The position numbers and the translations under genes are program-made. A DNA stretch of 64,000 nucleotides from UBA1413 sp964552955 (GTDB taxonomy: Bacteria; Bacteroidota; Bacteroidia; Bacteroidales; Prolixibacteraceae), in assembly GCA_964552955.1 (NCBI GenBank), contig CAZKIU010000013.1, forward strand, positions 23,164-87,163, read 5' to 3'. Below the pieces are notes generated by a model, which worked only from the letters and a program-made list of their open reading frames with translations, had not been told where the DNA came from and did not search any database. This document shows, piece after piece, positions 27,498-36,083 of this stretch. The first letter of the stretch is position 1. Every line of letters starts with the position of its first letter.

Positions 27498-28874
27498 TTA
27501 CTTTTCAGGTCCCACAAAGGTCGATGCCGTGGTCTCGATCAATTTTTCCCCGTGGTATATAGCAAACCTGACGCTGTTTTTGGTTCCGGTGACCTGGTCG
27601 CGGGGAAGGAGGAGGACAAAGGAGGATTCATAGCGTCCCTGGTCGGCGACAGATATTTTATTCCCCGCCATGCGAATCTCGCCTCCTTCCGGGGAGATCA
27701 CCCTGATTTGCAGCTCCATCTCCTCGTGGGTTTTATTGACTATTTTGATGTTGTAGAGGTTGGAAAGGGTCCCCCCTTCATTTTCCTGGTAGAGGAGTCC
27801 GGGTGTCCGCAGGATGGTGGTTTCGACCGACGGCCGGGTGAGCAGGGTGTAAAGGAAGAAGGAGAAGAGCAGGATGAGGACCGCGGAATAGGCGCGGTTA
27901 CGCCAGTTCCATACTGAAGTATGGCCTTTTTCGATGCCCTCGGCCGACACATAACGGATCAAACCGGCCGGCTTGCCGGTTTTTCTCATGACCCGGTCGC
28001 ACTCGTCGATGCAGGCGGTGCAGTTGATGCATTCGAGCTGGGTGCCGTTGCGGATATCGATGGCGGTGGGGCATACGGCCAGACAAAGTCTGCAGTCGAT
28101 GCAGTCGCCGGTGGATTTTGGGCCCCGGGGTTCTCCCCGTTTGTAGTCGTAGGAGACCACGATGCTCCGCCGGTCGAGCAAGACCCCCTGCATGCGGCCA
28201 TAGGGGCAGATCATGGTACAGAGCTGCTCCCGGAAGTAGGAGTACATCCAGTAAAAAAAGAGGGATACCGCGATCATGATCAGGAATCCTGTCAGGTGTT
28301 CCCCCACGGGGTCGGTAATGATAGCGAAGAGCCTTTCGGTGCCGATGAACCACATCAGAAAGACGTTGGTCATCAGAAGAGCCACCATCAGGAACAACCC
28401 GTGTTTGATGGTTTTTTTGATGATTTTTCCGGTGGTCCAGGGGCTCTGGTCGAGTTTCCTGCGTCCCTGGAAGTCTCCTTCCACGAGGAATTCAATTTTG
28501 CGGAAGACCATCTCGAGGAAGAGGGTCTGAGGACAGGCCCATCCGCACCAGATGCGGCCGAAGGTGACGGTGAAGACGATGATAAACAAGACGAAGGAGA
28601 GCATCAGCAGGGCCAGGATAAAGGTGTCCTGGGCCCAGAAAATCGCCCCGAAGATGATGAATTTCCGGTCGGGAATATCGAGCAGGATCAGGGGATATCC
28701 GTTGATCCTGATAAATGGGGCTGCCACGAAAAAGACCAGGAGGAGCCAGGCCACGATCATCCGGCGGGTATGCCATTTGCCTGAGGGCTTCTTGGCGTAC
28801 ACCCATTTGCTGTGACCCTCCTCATCGATGTTGATAGGCCGGTCACGGAAGGTATATTCTCTTTTTTCGGTCAC
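27498..28874 (-). CDS. ccoG: CcoG/RdxA-type polyferredoxin
   Basis: 458 residues. Several membrane helices in the first 230 residues with FGRIWCGWACPQT (the conserved WCGWxCPQ motif), then two 4Fe-4S motifs DCIDCRLCLAVCP and ECINCTACIDECD near residues 255-295, then a helix and a periplasmic immunoglobulin-like domain at the C-terminus. CcoG reduces Cu(II) for cbb3 assembly. All cysteines expected are present. Its upstream gap (28875-29005) contains 7-base and 8-base repeats. Confidence 0.93.
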   Translation of the reverse strand: MTEKREYTFRDRPINIDEEGHSKWVYAKKPSGKWHTRRMIVAWLLLVFFVAAPFIRINGYPLILLDIPDRKFIIFGAIFWAQDTFILALLMLSFVLFIIVFTVTFGRIWCGWACPQTLFLEMVFRKIEFLVEGDFQGRRKLDQSPWTTGKIIKKTIKHGLFLMVALLMTNVFLMWFIGTERLFAIITDPVGEHLTGFLIMIAVSLFFYWMYSYFREQLCTMICPYGRMQGVLLDRRSIVVSYDYKRGEPRGPKSTGDCIDCRLCLAVCPTAIDIRNGTQLECINCTACIDECDRVMRKTGKPAGLIRYVSAEGIEKGHTSVWNWRNRAYSAVLILLFSFFLYTLLTRPSVETTILRTPGLLYQENEGGTLSNLYNIKIVNKTHEEMELQIRVISPEGGEIRMAGNKISVADQGRYESSFVLLLPRDQVTGTKNSVRFAIYHGEKLIETTASTFVGPEK

Positions 28875-28930
28875 TTTTAAAAGTCTTAAGTCTAAATCTT
28901 AAATCTTAAGTCTTTAGTCTTAAATAACTA
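28875..28930. repeat. 7-base-period repeat upstream of ccoG
   Basis: Units AAGTCTT, AAGTCTA, AATCTTA, AGTCTTT run in series. The 21 bases at 28905-28925 recur exactly at 22867-22887, in the other flank of this cluster. It is followed by a short 8-base-period stretch near 28985-29010. Confidence 0.6.
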
Positions 28931-29005
28931 AAAAACAAATAGATATAACGAATTAACTGGTTGCTGGTTGCCGGTTACCAGATGGACTCTCCGTGTCTCC
29001 GTCCC

Positions 29006-29599
29006 TTAGTCACATGGAATACCTTGTGGTTCTTTGGCATTGGCCGGGTTGGAGCCTTTGAGGCTGATGATGTAGCTGGCGACCTGACTGATTTTCTCGT
29101 CGTTGATCTGTCCTTTGAAAGCGGTCATACCCTTGGTGGGGAAACCGTTTTTGATGAGGTTGAAGACCTCGTCGAAGGAGCAGCCGTGGATCCAGGTGTT
29201 GTCGGTCAGGTTGGGGCCTATGGCGTTGCCTTCGCCTGCGGTGCCATGGCAGGCGGCGCAGTTCATGGCGGCGTACACCTCCCTGCCCGCATTCAGCGAG
29301 GCCTCATCGGTAAGCAGAACCAAGGCGGTTTCCGGAGCAGCCGAAGCGTATTTCTGCTGGGCCCGTTCCACTGACCGGGCATATTCTTCATCCTGGGTAG
29401 GACCTACCTTAAGCCAGAAGTAGTAGGCCCCATAGAGGATGGAAATCCCGATGGTGAGGTAGAAGATGGCCATGATCCATCCCGGCGGAGGATTGTCGAG
29501 TTCCTTGATCCCGTCATATTCATGTTCTTCGATTCCCATGTCTTTTTTGTGACTATGGGCATCTTCATAAAGTTCAGAATCATTGTTATTTGAATTCAT
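29006..29599 (-). CDS. ccoP: Cbb3 oxidase subunit CcoP, single haem c
   Basis: 197 residues. After a polar N-terminus with GIEEHEYDGIKELDNPPPGW, the CcoP signature, comes one membrane helix (about 35-57) and one cytochrome c domain with CAACH and the Met ligand in PTKGMTAF. Proteobacterial CcoP has two haem c domains; here the second appears to have moved to the C-terminus of the CcoNO fusion. It accepts electrons and passes them to the oxidase core. ATG 29599 was chosen since it leaves one base after ccoQ and starts the conserved polar region. Confidence 0.92.
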   Translation of the reverse strand: MNSNNNDSELYEDAHSHKKDMGIEEHEYDGIKELDNPPPGWIMAIFYLTIGISILYGAYYFWLKVGPTQDEEYARSVERAQQKYASAAPETALVLLTDEASLNAGREVYAAMNCAACHGTAGEGNAIGPNLTDNTWIHGCSFDEVFNLIKNGFPTKGMTAFKGQINDEKISQVASYIISLKGSNPANAKEPQGIPCD

Positions 29600-29600
29600 C

Positions 29601-29804
29601 TTATTCAATATTTTGTTTATTATCAGATTCGAAGGTTTCCTGGTCCTCGAGGATGGCATTTTTGATCTCCTCCATTTCGGCACGCGGGCGCTGGAGGACT
29701 CTCACCAGGAAGATGATGAACATTCCGAAGAAGATGAGGAGCCCGATGACGTACCAGGTGCCGATGCCTTCGATGGTTTCCAGGAGACTACTGACGATCT
29801 TCAT
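29601..29804 (-). CDS. ccoQ: CcoQ-like small membrane subunit
   Basis: 67 residues, one membrane helix (about 15-38: GTWYVIGLLIFFGMFIIFL) then a charged tail. Size, single helix and position between ccoNO and ccoP fit CcoQ (FixQ), which stabilises the oxidase. It overlaps the 3' end of ccoNO by 17 bases, suggesting translational coupling. Confidence 0.82.
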   Translation of the reverse strand: MKIVSSLLETIEGIGTWYVIGLLIFFGMFIIFLVRVLQRPRAEMEEIKNAILEDQETFESDNKQNIE

Positions 29805-32247
29805 CGCTGGAGGTATTCAGGGTTTTGAGAATGTAGGCGGCCAACTGGAGGATTTGCTCTTCGGGGAGCTGGCTTTTATAGGCGATCATGCCTTTGGCCG
29901 GGCTTCCCTCGCGAATGGAGTGGGCGACGGCTTCGGGGGAACCACCGCGGATCCATTCCGCATCGGTCAGGTCGGGGAAGGCCGGTGGAATCCCTTTTCC
30001 TTCGGGGCCGTGGCATGCAGCACATATCTTCATGAAGTTATCCCTACCGGCGTCCAGGTCAGCCTGAGCTACGGGAAGGACTATCGGAGGCAGGTTTTTC
30101 CCTGCGGAATCCGCAACGGCCGGCTGGGAGATGTCTCTGCCCAGCTTATGGAGATAGGCGATCACGGCGATCATTTCCCTGTCGGAGGGAATGTCGATTC
30201 CGGAGGCTTTCAGGTCGGCGGCGATGGTTTCGGCTTGTTTCCGGAGGTCATCCACTGCTTGTTGGTCATAACCTTCGGCGTAGGGGACTCCCAGTTTCTG
30301 CATGACCCTGATCTTGCCGGGGATGGTTTTTGTTTTGATGGTGTTGGCCCCCAGCCAGGGATAGCGCGGCATGATGGAGTTCTCATTCATCTTCTGGGGG
30401 TCCATGAAGTGGTTGAAATGCCATGCCGCGTTTTTATACATCGGTCCGCTTATGTTACCGGCGCGGGCCAGGTCCGGACCCGTGCGGCGCGAACCCCACT
30501 GGTAGGGATGGTCATAGACAAACTCGCCGATCTTGGAATATTCGCCATAGCGGTCGGTTTCCCAGCGGAAAGGCCTGACCATCTGGGAGTGGCAGGTGTA
30601 GCATCCCTCGCGGATGTAAATATCGCGCCCTTCGAGTTCCAGCGGGGTGTAGGGAGTGACGGCCTCAATGGTGGGGATGTTCGATTTGATGAAGACCATG
30701 GGGATGATCTCCACGGCGCCGCCGATGGCCAGCACGATGAAGGCCACTATGGAGAACTGGATGCCTTTACGTTCGAGCCAGCGGTGCACGGTTTCCTTTT
30801 CGGGGTCGAGGGGGCCGTATTTGGGCAGGGCGGGCGCTTCAGCTGCCTCTTCATTGGGGCATTTTCCGGCTTGCATGGTCTTGGCCAGGTTGATGATCAT
30901 CAGGACAAACCCGGTGAGGAAGAGGGTGCCACCCACGATACGGGCTACGTACATGGGGATGATCTGGGTGAGGATCTCCATGAAGTTGGGATAAGCCAGA
31001 AATCCTTCGGGGGTATATTCGCGCCACATGAGCCATTGGGTGACGGCCGCCCAGTAAAGAGGAATGGCGTAGATCAGGATGCCCAGGGTGGAGATCCAGA
31101 AGTGGGCGTTGGCCAGTTTCTCGGACCATAGTTTGGTGCGGAAGATCATGGGGACCATCCAGTAGAGCATACCGAAGATGATGCCGCCGTTCCAGCCCAT
31201 TCCGGCGATATGGACGTGGGCGATGGTCCAGTCGGTGAAGTGGGTGATGGCGTTGACATTTTTCAGGGACATCATAGGGCCTTCGAAGGTGGCCATGCCA
31301 TAAGCGGTGAGGCCGACGACGAAGAATTTAAGGGCGGCGCTGTCGCGCACCCGGTCCCACGCGCCGCGCAGGGTGAGGAAGCCGTTGATCATCCCTCCCC
31401 ATGAAGGGGCGATGAGCATCACCGAAAAGGTGGTCCCCAGGGCCTGGGCCCATCCGGGCAACGCCTGGTACAGGAGGTGGTGGGGCCCAGCCCACATGTA
31501 AAGAAAGATCAGCGACCAGAAGTGGATGATGCTCAGTTTATAGGAATAGATGGGCCGGTTTACCGCCTTGGGAAGGTAGTAATACATCAGTCCGAGGATG
31601 GGGGTGGTCAGAAAAAAGGCGACGGCGTTATGGCCGTACCACCACTGGACCACGGCATCCTGGGCCCCGGCATAGACCGAATAGCTTTTAAACAGGGAAA
31701 CCGGAAGTTCAAAGGAGTTGACTATGTGGAGGATGGCTATGCCCAGGAAGGTGGCCAGGTACCACCATATGGCGGCATAGATATGTTTGACCCGCCGCAC
31801 CATGATGGTGCCGATCATGTTCCAGCCGAAGGTCACCCATACGATGGCGATGAGGATGTCGATGGGCCATTCCAGTTCGGCGTACTCCTTCGAGGTGGTG
31901 AAACCCAGGACCAGGGTGATGGCGGCCAACAGGATGATGAGCTGCCACCCCCAGAAGTTAATGGCACTCAGTGTGTCGTTATACATCCTGGTTTTCAGTA
32001 GCTTCTGCATGGAATAGTAGACGCCGGCAAAAATACCGTTCCCCACGAAGGCGAAAATGATGGCATTGGTATGCACGGGACGCAGCCGCCCGAAGGTGAC
32101 CAGGTCCAGGCCCAGATTGACCCCCGGGAAGGCCAGCTCCAGGGCAATCCAGAGGCCCACGATAACCGCAACGATCCCCCAGATCAGCGTGGCCCAGATA
32201 AACTGCTTGACAATCTTATTGTCGTAATAGAATTTTTGAAGTTCCAT
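29788..32247 (-). CDS. ccoNO: Fused cbb3 oxidase subunits CcoN-CcoO with an extra C-terminal haem c domain
   Basis: 819 residues in three parts. About 1-455 is CcoN, the haem-copper catalytic subunit with 12 helices and His ligands in RPVHTN, HNAVAF and HVHIAGMGWNGG. About 480-710 is CcoO, with one helix and the haem c site CYTCHSQMVRPF. About 725-819 is a further cytochrome c domain with CAACHGPEGKG and Met in PAKGMIAY. It reduces oxygen to water with high affinity and pumps protons. The N-O fusion is common in Bacteroidota; the added domain resembles a CcoP haem domain. Start MELQKFYYDN at 32247. Confidence 0.95.
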   Translation of the reverse strand: MELQKFYYDNKIVKQFIWATLIWGIVAVIVGLWIALELAFPGVNLGLDLVTFGRLRPVHTNAIIFAFVGNGIFAGVYYSMQKLLKTRMYNDTLSAINFWGWQLIILLAAITLVLGFTTSKEYAELEWPIDILIAIVWVTFGWNMIGTIMVRRVKHIYAAIWWYLATFLGIAILHIVNSFELPVSLFKSYSVYAGAQDAVVQWWYGHNAVAFFLTTPILGLMYYYLPKAVNRPIYSYKLSIIHFWSLIFLYMWAGPHHLLYQALPGWAQALGTTFSVMLIAPSWGGMINGFLTLRGAWDRVRDSAALKFFVVGLTAYGMATFEGPMMSLKNVNAITHFTDWTIAHVHIAGMGWNGGIIFGMLYWMVPMIFRTKLWSEKLANAHFWISTLGILIYAIPLYWAAVTQWLMWREYTPEGFLAYPNFMEILTQIIPMYVARIVGGTLFLTGFVLMIINLAKTMQAGKCPNEEAAEAPALPKYGPLDPEKETVHRWLERKGIQFSIVAFIVLAIGGAVEIIPMVFIKSNIPTIEAVTPYTPLELEGRDIYIREGCYTCHSQMVRPFRWETDRYGEYSKIGEFVYDHPYQWGSRRTGPDLARAGNISGPMYKNAAWHFNHFMDPQKMNENSIMPRYPWLGANTIKTKTIPGKIRVMQKLGVPYAEGYDQQAVDDLRKQAETIAADLKASGIDIPSDREMIAVIAYLHKLGRDISQPAVADSAGKNLPPIVLPVAQADLDAGRDNFMKICAACHGPEGKGIPPAFPDLTDAEWIRGGSPEAVAHSIREGSPAKGMIAYKSQLPEEQILQLAAYILKTLNTSSDEDRQ

Positions 32248-32272
32248 GTATCGTCTTTTTATTTATTTCTCT

Positions 32273-32304
32273 CAGTCTCTCAGTCTCTCAGTCTCTCAGT
32301 CTAT
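32273..32304. repeat. Four copies of an 8-base unit between ccoS and ccoNO
   Basis: CAGTCTCT is repeated at 32273, 32281 and 32289, with a fourth copy (CAGTCTAT) at 32297 that provides the ccoS stop codon (minus TAG). It lies 26 bases before the ccoNO start and so could vary the leader by slippage. Confidence 0.8.
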
Positions 32305-32468
32305 TCGTCCTCCTTTTGCTCCTCTACGGGTTCGTCGTCAAAGAGCATCCGGTAGGGAGGGGTTTCATTGTCGTCGAACTGACCGGTTTTGACCGCCCAG
32401 ATGAAAGCCGCCAGGAAGATGAGGGCCGCCAGCAGGCTTACTCCGATCAGCAGGTAAAAGATGTTCAT
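32301..32468 (-). CDS. ccoS: CcoS, cbb3 oxidase assembly protein
   Basis: A 55-residue protein: MNIFYLLIGVSLLAALIF begins one membrane helix, followed by AAFIWAVKTGQFDD, the conserved CcoS tail with the GQFDD motif, then an acidic C-terminus. CcoS is needed to insert haem b and copper into CcoN. The gene ends in the 8-base repeat before ccoNO. Small size makes it easy to miss. Confidence 0.93.
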   Translation of the reverse strand: MNIFYLLIGVSLLAALIFLAAFIWAVKTGQFDDNETPPYRMLFDDEPVEEQKEDE

Positions 32469-32514
32469 GACGGGCTCAGGAATTCGATGGCTGTAATCTC
32501 ATTATTTTCCGGGA

Positions 32515-33396
32515 TTAGTCCTTTCCGGCTTTATAAATTTTAAATATCTGGAAGATCACATATCCGATCGTCAGCCAAACGCCGCCGACCACGCCCAGGT
32601 AAGCCAGGATAAGCCACCATTGGGTATGGGGGTTGGTGGACCAGAGGACTCTATGGCTGAAAAGGTTTTCGGGTTCCGCAGGGGTGGCCATTTTTACCTG
32701 TTTCATTACCAGGGGGTCGCTGCTGTACTCCTCGCCCAGGGTCATCTCCAGGTCAATGAGGCCTTCCTGGTCGCCTTTGAATTCTTCAGGGAATTTAAAT
32801 TCAGCATGACCTGACCCATTAGTTTTGGCCTCGCCGATGGCCAGGCTTCCGAAGGTTCTTTTGGCTTTGATGAACAGGAGGGCGTTGGGCAGAGGCACCC
32901 ATTCACCTGATGCGTTGAGGGCCTGGGCCGAGAGGGTGATGACCTTGCTGTTTTCGTCGGCAGATCCCTGAAGACGGGCCTTCACGGGTTCCTCTTTAAC
33001 CAGGAGCCCTGCGTTGGCCGGATCGTAACTCTTCAGGAAGTTGACGATTTTCCAGCGCTGGTCATCGGTCAGGGTATTTTCAAAGGCAGGCATGGCCACC
33101 CTTCCTGTAGTGATTTTGAAGTGCAGGGCCCCTTCACTGTTGGCCAGCATCTTTTCAGAGGTGACATCGGGGGGAGGGGGCACCAGCGGGAGGGCGTTGT
33201 TTTTCCCCGGATCACCGTGGCACGATTTGCAATGGGTATTATAGAGCTCTTTACCGGTTTTGACATTCCCGTTGTTAAGAACGGAAGGGTTTTTCATAGC
33301 CTGCTGGTCGGCAGGAACTTCCCAATCCTGGCTGAAGCTCCGCAAACCTGGCAGCAGGAGAATAATCGCTGCACTGAGGAACAAACACTTTCTCAT
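32515..33396 (-). CDS. Membrane-anchored monohaem cytochrome c
   Basis: 293 residues: signal peptide (to about 22, ending SFSQ), a cytochrome c domain with CKSCHGDPG near residue 58 and Met in GRVAMPAF, then a beta-rich region (about 130-230) and one C-terminal membrane helix (WWLILAYLGVVGGVWLTIGYV). It lies 3 bases after the NrfD-like gene and 46 before ccoS, so it is the likely electron carrier between the NrfD/FeS complex and the cbb3 oxidase. Confidence 0.85.
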   Translation of the reverse strand: MRKCLFLSAAIILLLPGLRSFSQDWEVPADQQAMKNPSVLNNGNVKTGKELYNTHCKSCHGDPGKNNALPLVPPPPDVTSEKMLANSEGALHFKITTGRVAMPAFENTLTDDQRWKIVNFLKSYDPANAGLLVKEEPVKARLQGSADENSKVITLSAQALNASGEWVPLPNALLFIKAKRTFGSLAIGEAKTNGSGHAEFKFPEEFKGDQEGLIDLEMTLGEEYSSDPLVMKQVKMATPAEPENLFSHRVLWSTNPHTQWWLILAYLGVVGGVWLTIGYVIFQIFKIYKAGKD

Positions 33397-33399
33397 AGT

Positions 33400-34761
33400 C
33401 TACTGGTTTTCGGGTTTTTCGGTCAGGTATTTCTTGTCGATACCCTGATGGTGGGCATACTCCCAGATGCTGATCACCGGGAAGAGCTTGGCCAGCAGGG
33501 TAATGATGATCAGTGCTCCCACAAATCCAAAGAGGATGATGACGATTTCGTTGCTGGTGGGCGCATAATGTTTGAAATAGTCGGGCACATTCTGCACGGG
33601 CAGGTGCGGATGTTCCATGGTGGGGATGACGATGACATAGCGTTTGAACCAGGAGGCCACCAGCACCATAAAGGAGATGAGGAACAGGGGAAAAGGTCTC
33701 CTGAAGTATTTAAAAAGCAGCAGGATGATGGGGAGGATGAGGCCTGCGATCTGTACGAACCAGAACAGGCCCGAATGGCCTCCACTGAAGAGCTCACGCA
33801 GGTGGATCCCTTCGGCGAGTCTCATTTTATAGCCGGGAACCAGGAATTCGTTGATATTGAAATAGAGGTAAACCAGGCAGACGAAGACCAGCAGTTTGCC
33901 CATCATATCGAACTGTTGGTGGGTGAAGTAGTTTTTGAGGCGATACCGGAGGCGGTAGACGAACATGACCATAACGACGGCAGCGGTGCCGGCGACGAAG
34001 GCTCCCGAGACGAAGTAAGGCCCGAAGATGGTGGTATCCCAGCCAGCCCTGAGGGTAGAGGCAAAGAGCCAGGAGGTAACGGTATGGATGGAGAGCCCCA
34101 CAGGGATGATGAGGATCATCAGGATGCGCATGGCGTGGGTCACCAGCCGGTATTGCTCTTCATTGCCCTTCCAGCCCAGGGCGAGTATCTTATAGATTTT
34201 CTTCTGTATCTCCGGAACGCCGGTGAGCCGGTCGCGCAGGAGGGCGAGGTCGGGGATCAGCGGCAGGTAGAAGAGGAGCACCGAGATGACCAGGTAAGTG
34301 GTGACCACGGTGAGGTCCCACACGATGGGGGAGGCGAAGCGGCCGTGGAGGAATACATTCTGGAGCCGGTCGGGGCGTCCCATGTCCATGACGATGATGA
34401 TGCCGGCCATGGCCACGGCGGCGATGGCCACCTGCTCGGCCACCCGCGAGACGGGCTTCGACCATTCGACGTTCAGCAGGTGGAGCGTGGAACTGATCAG
34501 GAAGCCGATCAGGCTCACCGCCACAAAGAAGACGAAGTTGGCGATATACGCCCCCCAGGAGACATAATCGCGCATGCCGGTGACCCCCAGCCCGCGCTGG
34601 ATCTGGATGATGAACCCCCAGACCCCCACGATGGCGAACATCACCAGGATGAAGAGCCAGAAACGGCTCATCTCATCGCGGTGGGTGATGGAACGGGTGA
34701 GGTCCCTGAAAATACGGTCGAGCGATTTCCTCGATTCTTCAGGTGATTTTATCTCATTCAT
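33400..34761 (-). CDS. NrfD/PsrC/ActC-like quinol-binding membrane subunit
   Basis: 453 residues, about ten membrane helices. IVMDMGRPDRL and HGRFASPIVWD match the NrfD family, where the Gly-Arg-Pro and Ser-Pro-x-x-Trp-Asp positions line the quinone site; HTVTSWLFAS is another family block. Such proteins exchange electrons between menaquinol and an FeS subunit. Together with the FeS gene upstream and the cytochrome c downstream it resembles part of alternative complex III or DsrMKJOP, though no molybdopterin-like or multihaem subunit is seen. Probably a quinol:cytochrome c link to the cbb3 oxidase. Confidence 0.85.
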   Translation of the reverse strand: MNEIKSPEESRKSLDRIFRDLTRSITHRDEMSRFWLFILVMFAIVGVWGFIIQIQRGLGVTGMRDYVSWGAYIANFVFFVAVSLIGFLISSTLHLLNVEWSKPVSRVAEQVAIAAVAMAGIIIVMDMGRPDRLQNVFLHGRFASPIVWDLTVVTTYLVISVLLFYLPLIPDLALLRDRLTGVPEIQKKIYKILALGWKGNEEQYRLVTHAMRILMILIIPVGLSIHTVTSWLFASTLRAGWDTTIFGPYFVSGAFVAGTAAVVMVMFVYRLRYRLKNYFTHQQFDMMGKLLVFVCLVYLYFNINEFLVPGYKMRLAEGIHLRELFSGGHSGLFWFVQIAGLILPIILLLFKYFRRPFPLFLISFMVLVASWFKRYVIVIPTMEHPHLPVQNVPDYFKHYAPTSNEIVIILFGFVGALIIITLLAKLFPVISIWEYAHHQGIDKKYLTEKPENQ

Positions 34762-34846
34762 AGTGTTGGTTTTTCACTGGACTAATAGTTAATACCGTGG
34801 TCTTCAGTTGCGTAAGGCGAAAGTGCGGAGGCAGGTGCTTCCCGGG

Positions 34847-35776
34847 TTATCCCTGGTGTCCCTTTTCGATCAGGTCTCCCTCGAAGGGGAAGGTTCTGTT
34901 TTTTGGAGGCAGGTAATATACCCTTGGTTTGGTGCCGAGTTCTTCCATCAGGGTATAGGCGCCATTATCGCGGATCAGTTGGCTGAAGCTGACGGTTTCT
35001 TTGGTGGTGCCGTTGGTGACGGCATCCTCGTTGCGGTCGCCGAACCAGTAAACGCTGTTGGGGCAGGCCGACACGCAGGAGGGGAGTTTGCCTTCACGCA
35101 ACAGGTCGGCGCTGAAGAGGCACTTGGAGATGGTTCCTTTTTTCTGAGGGACGTTGGCCTCGATGTTGTAGGTGACTCCTTCGTATTTTTCGGCATCGCG
35201 GGGTTCAAACCAGTTAAAGACCCTGGCGGAATAGGGGCATGCGGCGATGCAGAACCTGCATCCGATGCACCGTTCGTTGTCGATCAATACAATCCCATCC
35301 TGCCGCTTGAAGGTAGCGTTGACCGGGCAGACTTTGGTACAGGGGGGATTATCGCAATGCTGGCAGGGTTTGGGCATGTAGTAGGGGGCGGTATGTTCCG
35401 CATCCTGCATTTGGAGCACATTCATGTGATGCTGCTCCGGCCTGAGCTGGTGGTGGTTCTGGCAGGCGGCCATGCACTGGCGGGCATTCCGGCATTTGGA
35501 GAGGTCAATGACCATCACCCAGCTTTTGCCTTCCAGCCCCATACGGCCCCGCTTCTGGTTCTCAGTGAGCGAGGGCATTTCGGCCGGTGTAAGTTGAGCG
35601 GCATCTACCTCTACCAGCACTCCCCCGGGGGTGAGCAATTTTATCTTACCCTCCTGAGATACAGAGGCCACCTTGCTGCAGGAGGTAAGCATCCCCTGGG
35701 AGGCACCCAGACCTGCCGCTCCCAGGGCTACCCCCAGCGATTTCAGAAAATTCCTTCTCGTATTGTTCGGATTCAT
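34847..35776 (-). CDS. Tat-exported iron-sulphur protein, NrfC/DsrO-like
   Basis: 309 residues. A Tat signal (NTRRNFLKSLG, then a hydrophobic stretch) is followed by LTSC, a possible lipobox. Four FeS motif regions follow: CRNARQCMAAC, CQHCDNPPCTKVCP, CIGCRFCIAACP and CLFSADL...CVSACP. In the first the second cysteine is replaced by Ala, and in the last by Ser, so two clusters may be 3Fe-4S or absent. ATG 35776 is right before the Tat motif; the frame runs back to 35869. First gene of the respiratory operon, 85 bases before the NrfD-like gene. Confidence 0.87.
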   Translation of the reverse strand: MNPNNTRRNFLKSLGVALGAAGLGASQGMLTSCSKVASVSQEGKIKLLTPGGVLVEVDAAQLTPAEMPSLTENQKRGRMGLEGKSWVMVIDLSKCRNARQCMAACQNHHQLRPEQHHMNVLQMQDAEHTAPYYMPKPCQHCDNPPCTKVCPVNATFKRQDGIVLIDNERCIGCRFCIAACPYSARVFNWFEPRDAEKYEGVTYNIEANVPQKKGTISKCLFSADLLREGKLPSCVSACPNSVYWFGDRNEDAVTNGTTKETVSFSQLIRDNGAYTLMEELGTKPRVYYLPPKNRTFPFEGDLIEKGHQG

Positions 35777-36083
35777 AAGTTGGATTTTGAACAGTCCCTG
35801 TTTATCCTGGCACCGGAAAAAGGGCCTTAAGAGCTTCCCTGACCCCTTATGCCGTTGCCAAAACTTCATCAGAGACGAAGTTAATGAATAAGGGTATCCA
35901 TTTTCAAAATATGTTGCAGAATATACAAATTAGAATCTTTCCTGAATGGGGCAGATTATCTCTCCTTAAAAAGTTGTATAGATTGGTCAGATTAAGCGGG
36001 AACCGGGGTGCAAAATAGGGGGAGAAGCGAATGTAGAATTTCAAATTGAATACATTTGTAAAGAATCTAAAAAAATCATTGTT
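35777..36083. other. Divergent intergenic region of the respiratory operon and ugd
   Basis: 307 AT-rich bases, no gene seen. The ugd -7 box lies at 36051-36058. For the minus-strand operon I see only weak candidates (7 of 8 matches to TAnnTTTG), and no FNR-type inverted repeat. Confidence 0.5.
36051..36058 (+). promoter_or_regulatory. -7 promoter box for ugd
   Basis: TACATTTG matches TAnnTTTG exactly, 25 bases before the GTG start of ugd. No good -33 element. Confidence 0.5.

Noticed and set aside
29590..31131. Plus-strand open frame of 513 codons opposite ccoNO
   Set aside because: Antisense shadow of the oxidase gene; no start signal and no domain.
33121..34746. Plus-strand open frame of 541 codons opposite the NrfD-like gene
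   Set aside because: Very rich in Asp, Glu, His and Gly, as expected of the antisense of a membrane protein.
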